DNA from: JBFXAM01 sp050184295
GTDB taxonomy: Bacteria; Planctomycetota; Phycisphaerae; UBA1845; Fen-1342
Assembly: GCA_050184295.1 (NCBI GenBank)
Contig: JBFXAM010000034.1
Span: 1-42,895, forward strand
DNA: 42,895 nt
Direction: 5' to 3'
Positions 42,744 through 42,895 of this stretch are shown one piece after another. Position 1 is the first letter of the stretch. Each line of letters opens with the position of its first letter. Both the position numbers and the translations under genes were made by a program. The notes under the pieces were generated by a model. It saw nothing but the letters and a program-made list of their open reading frames with translations. It did not search any database and had not been told where the DNA came from.

Positions 42744-42895
42744 TCAGCGGTCGTTCTGCGACACGACGGCATCGACAAACGCGTCGACGTCGAACACGTC
42801 GATCGCGCCGTCGCGGTTGACATCGGCGAGGTCGCGGCGGCACCAGCCGTAGTTCTGTTGATAGAACTCGGCGTCGACGAGTGCGGCGACGAAGG
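42744..42895 (-). CDS. C-terminal end of an exported protein with a GC-type dockerin-like repeat (partial)
   Basis: Only the last 49 residues are inside the window; the gene continues beyond the right edge. The tail contains CRRDLADVNRDGAIDVFDVD followed by AFVDAV, an EF-hand-like calcium loop (D-x-N-x-D-G-x-I-x) with the D-x-x-A-F-V-D helix of the short dockerin-like repeats that end many exported Planctomycetota proteins. The rest of the protein, and so its function, is unseen. It converges with the phosphatase gene, 105 bp apart. Confidence 0.72.
   Translation of the reverse strand, partial: FVAALVDAEFYQQNYGWCRRDLADVNRDGAIDVFDVDAFVDAVVSQNDR

Noticed and set aside
1..42895. CRISPR array, tRNA, rRNA, IS element
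   Set aside because: No regularly spaced direct repeats, cloverleaf or rRNA-like sequence, or transposase motif was found on reading the window; a covariance-model scan was not possible.

Overview
The window is a GC-rich (roughly two-thirds G+C by eye) bacterial chromosome segment, densely coded on both strands. It looks like a member of the Planctomycetota, probably near Phycisphaerae. The partial gene at the right edge ends in a GC-type dockerin-like repeat of the kind common in that phylum. There is a full flagellar operon, several secreted low-complexity or Cys-rich proteins of planctomycete flavour, GTG/TTG starts and many weak Shine-Dalgarno sites. The phylum call is inference; no rRNA or marker tree is available here.

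Layout. (1) 1-9 kb: an alkaline-phosphatase-superfamily phosphohydrolase, a CbpA-type DnaJ, a small lipoprotein/membrane protein, a TPR membrane protein, a cupin lipoprotein and mfd, all on +. (2) 9.1-15.9 kb on -: a YfcE/MJ0936-type phosphodiesterase, the 2-oxoglutarate dehydrogenase genes sucA-sucB (E1 and E2; E3 is not here), and a receiver-like/GAF/GGDEF diguanylate cyclase. (3) 16.1-33.5 kb on +: a flagellar block. It opens with a TPR protein, a FlgN-like chaperone and an FlrB/FlrC-like two-component pair, followed by flgB-flgC-fliE-fliF-fliG-fliH-fliI-fliJ-motE-like-fliK-flgD-flgE. A plausible sigma-54 promoter lies between the sigma-54 activator gene and flgB, so the regulators may directly drive the rod, MS-ring, export and hook genes beside them. 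(4) 33.6-38.3 kb: a 13-cysteine secreted protein with a duplicated domain (-, own promoter and terminator), purM, a secreted DUF1579-type protein (own promoter and terminator), and two orphan small genes (-) behind a near-consensus sigma-70 promoter. (5) 38.5-42.9 kb: nnrD and tpiA (-), divergent from a secreted 3D-domain protein and a GAF/RsbU-type phosphatase (+), then the tail of a dockerin-type exported protein (-).

No CRISPR array, insertion sequence, integrase, tRNA or rRNA was seen. The least explained parts are the Cys-rich duplicated-domain protein, the orphan pair behind the strong promoter, and a small family of GCGGGCAGGA-type palindromes between genes.
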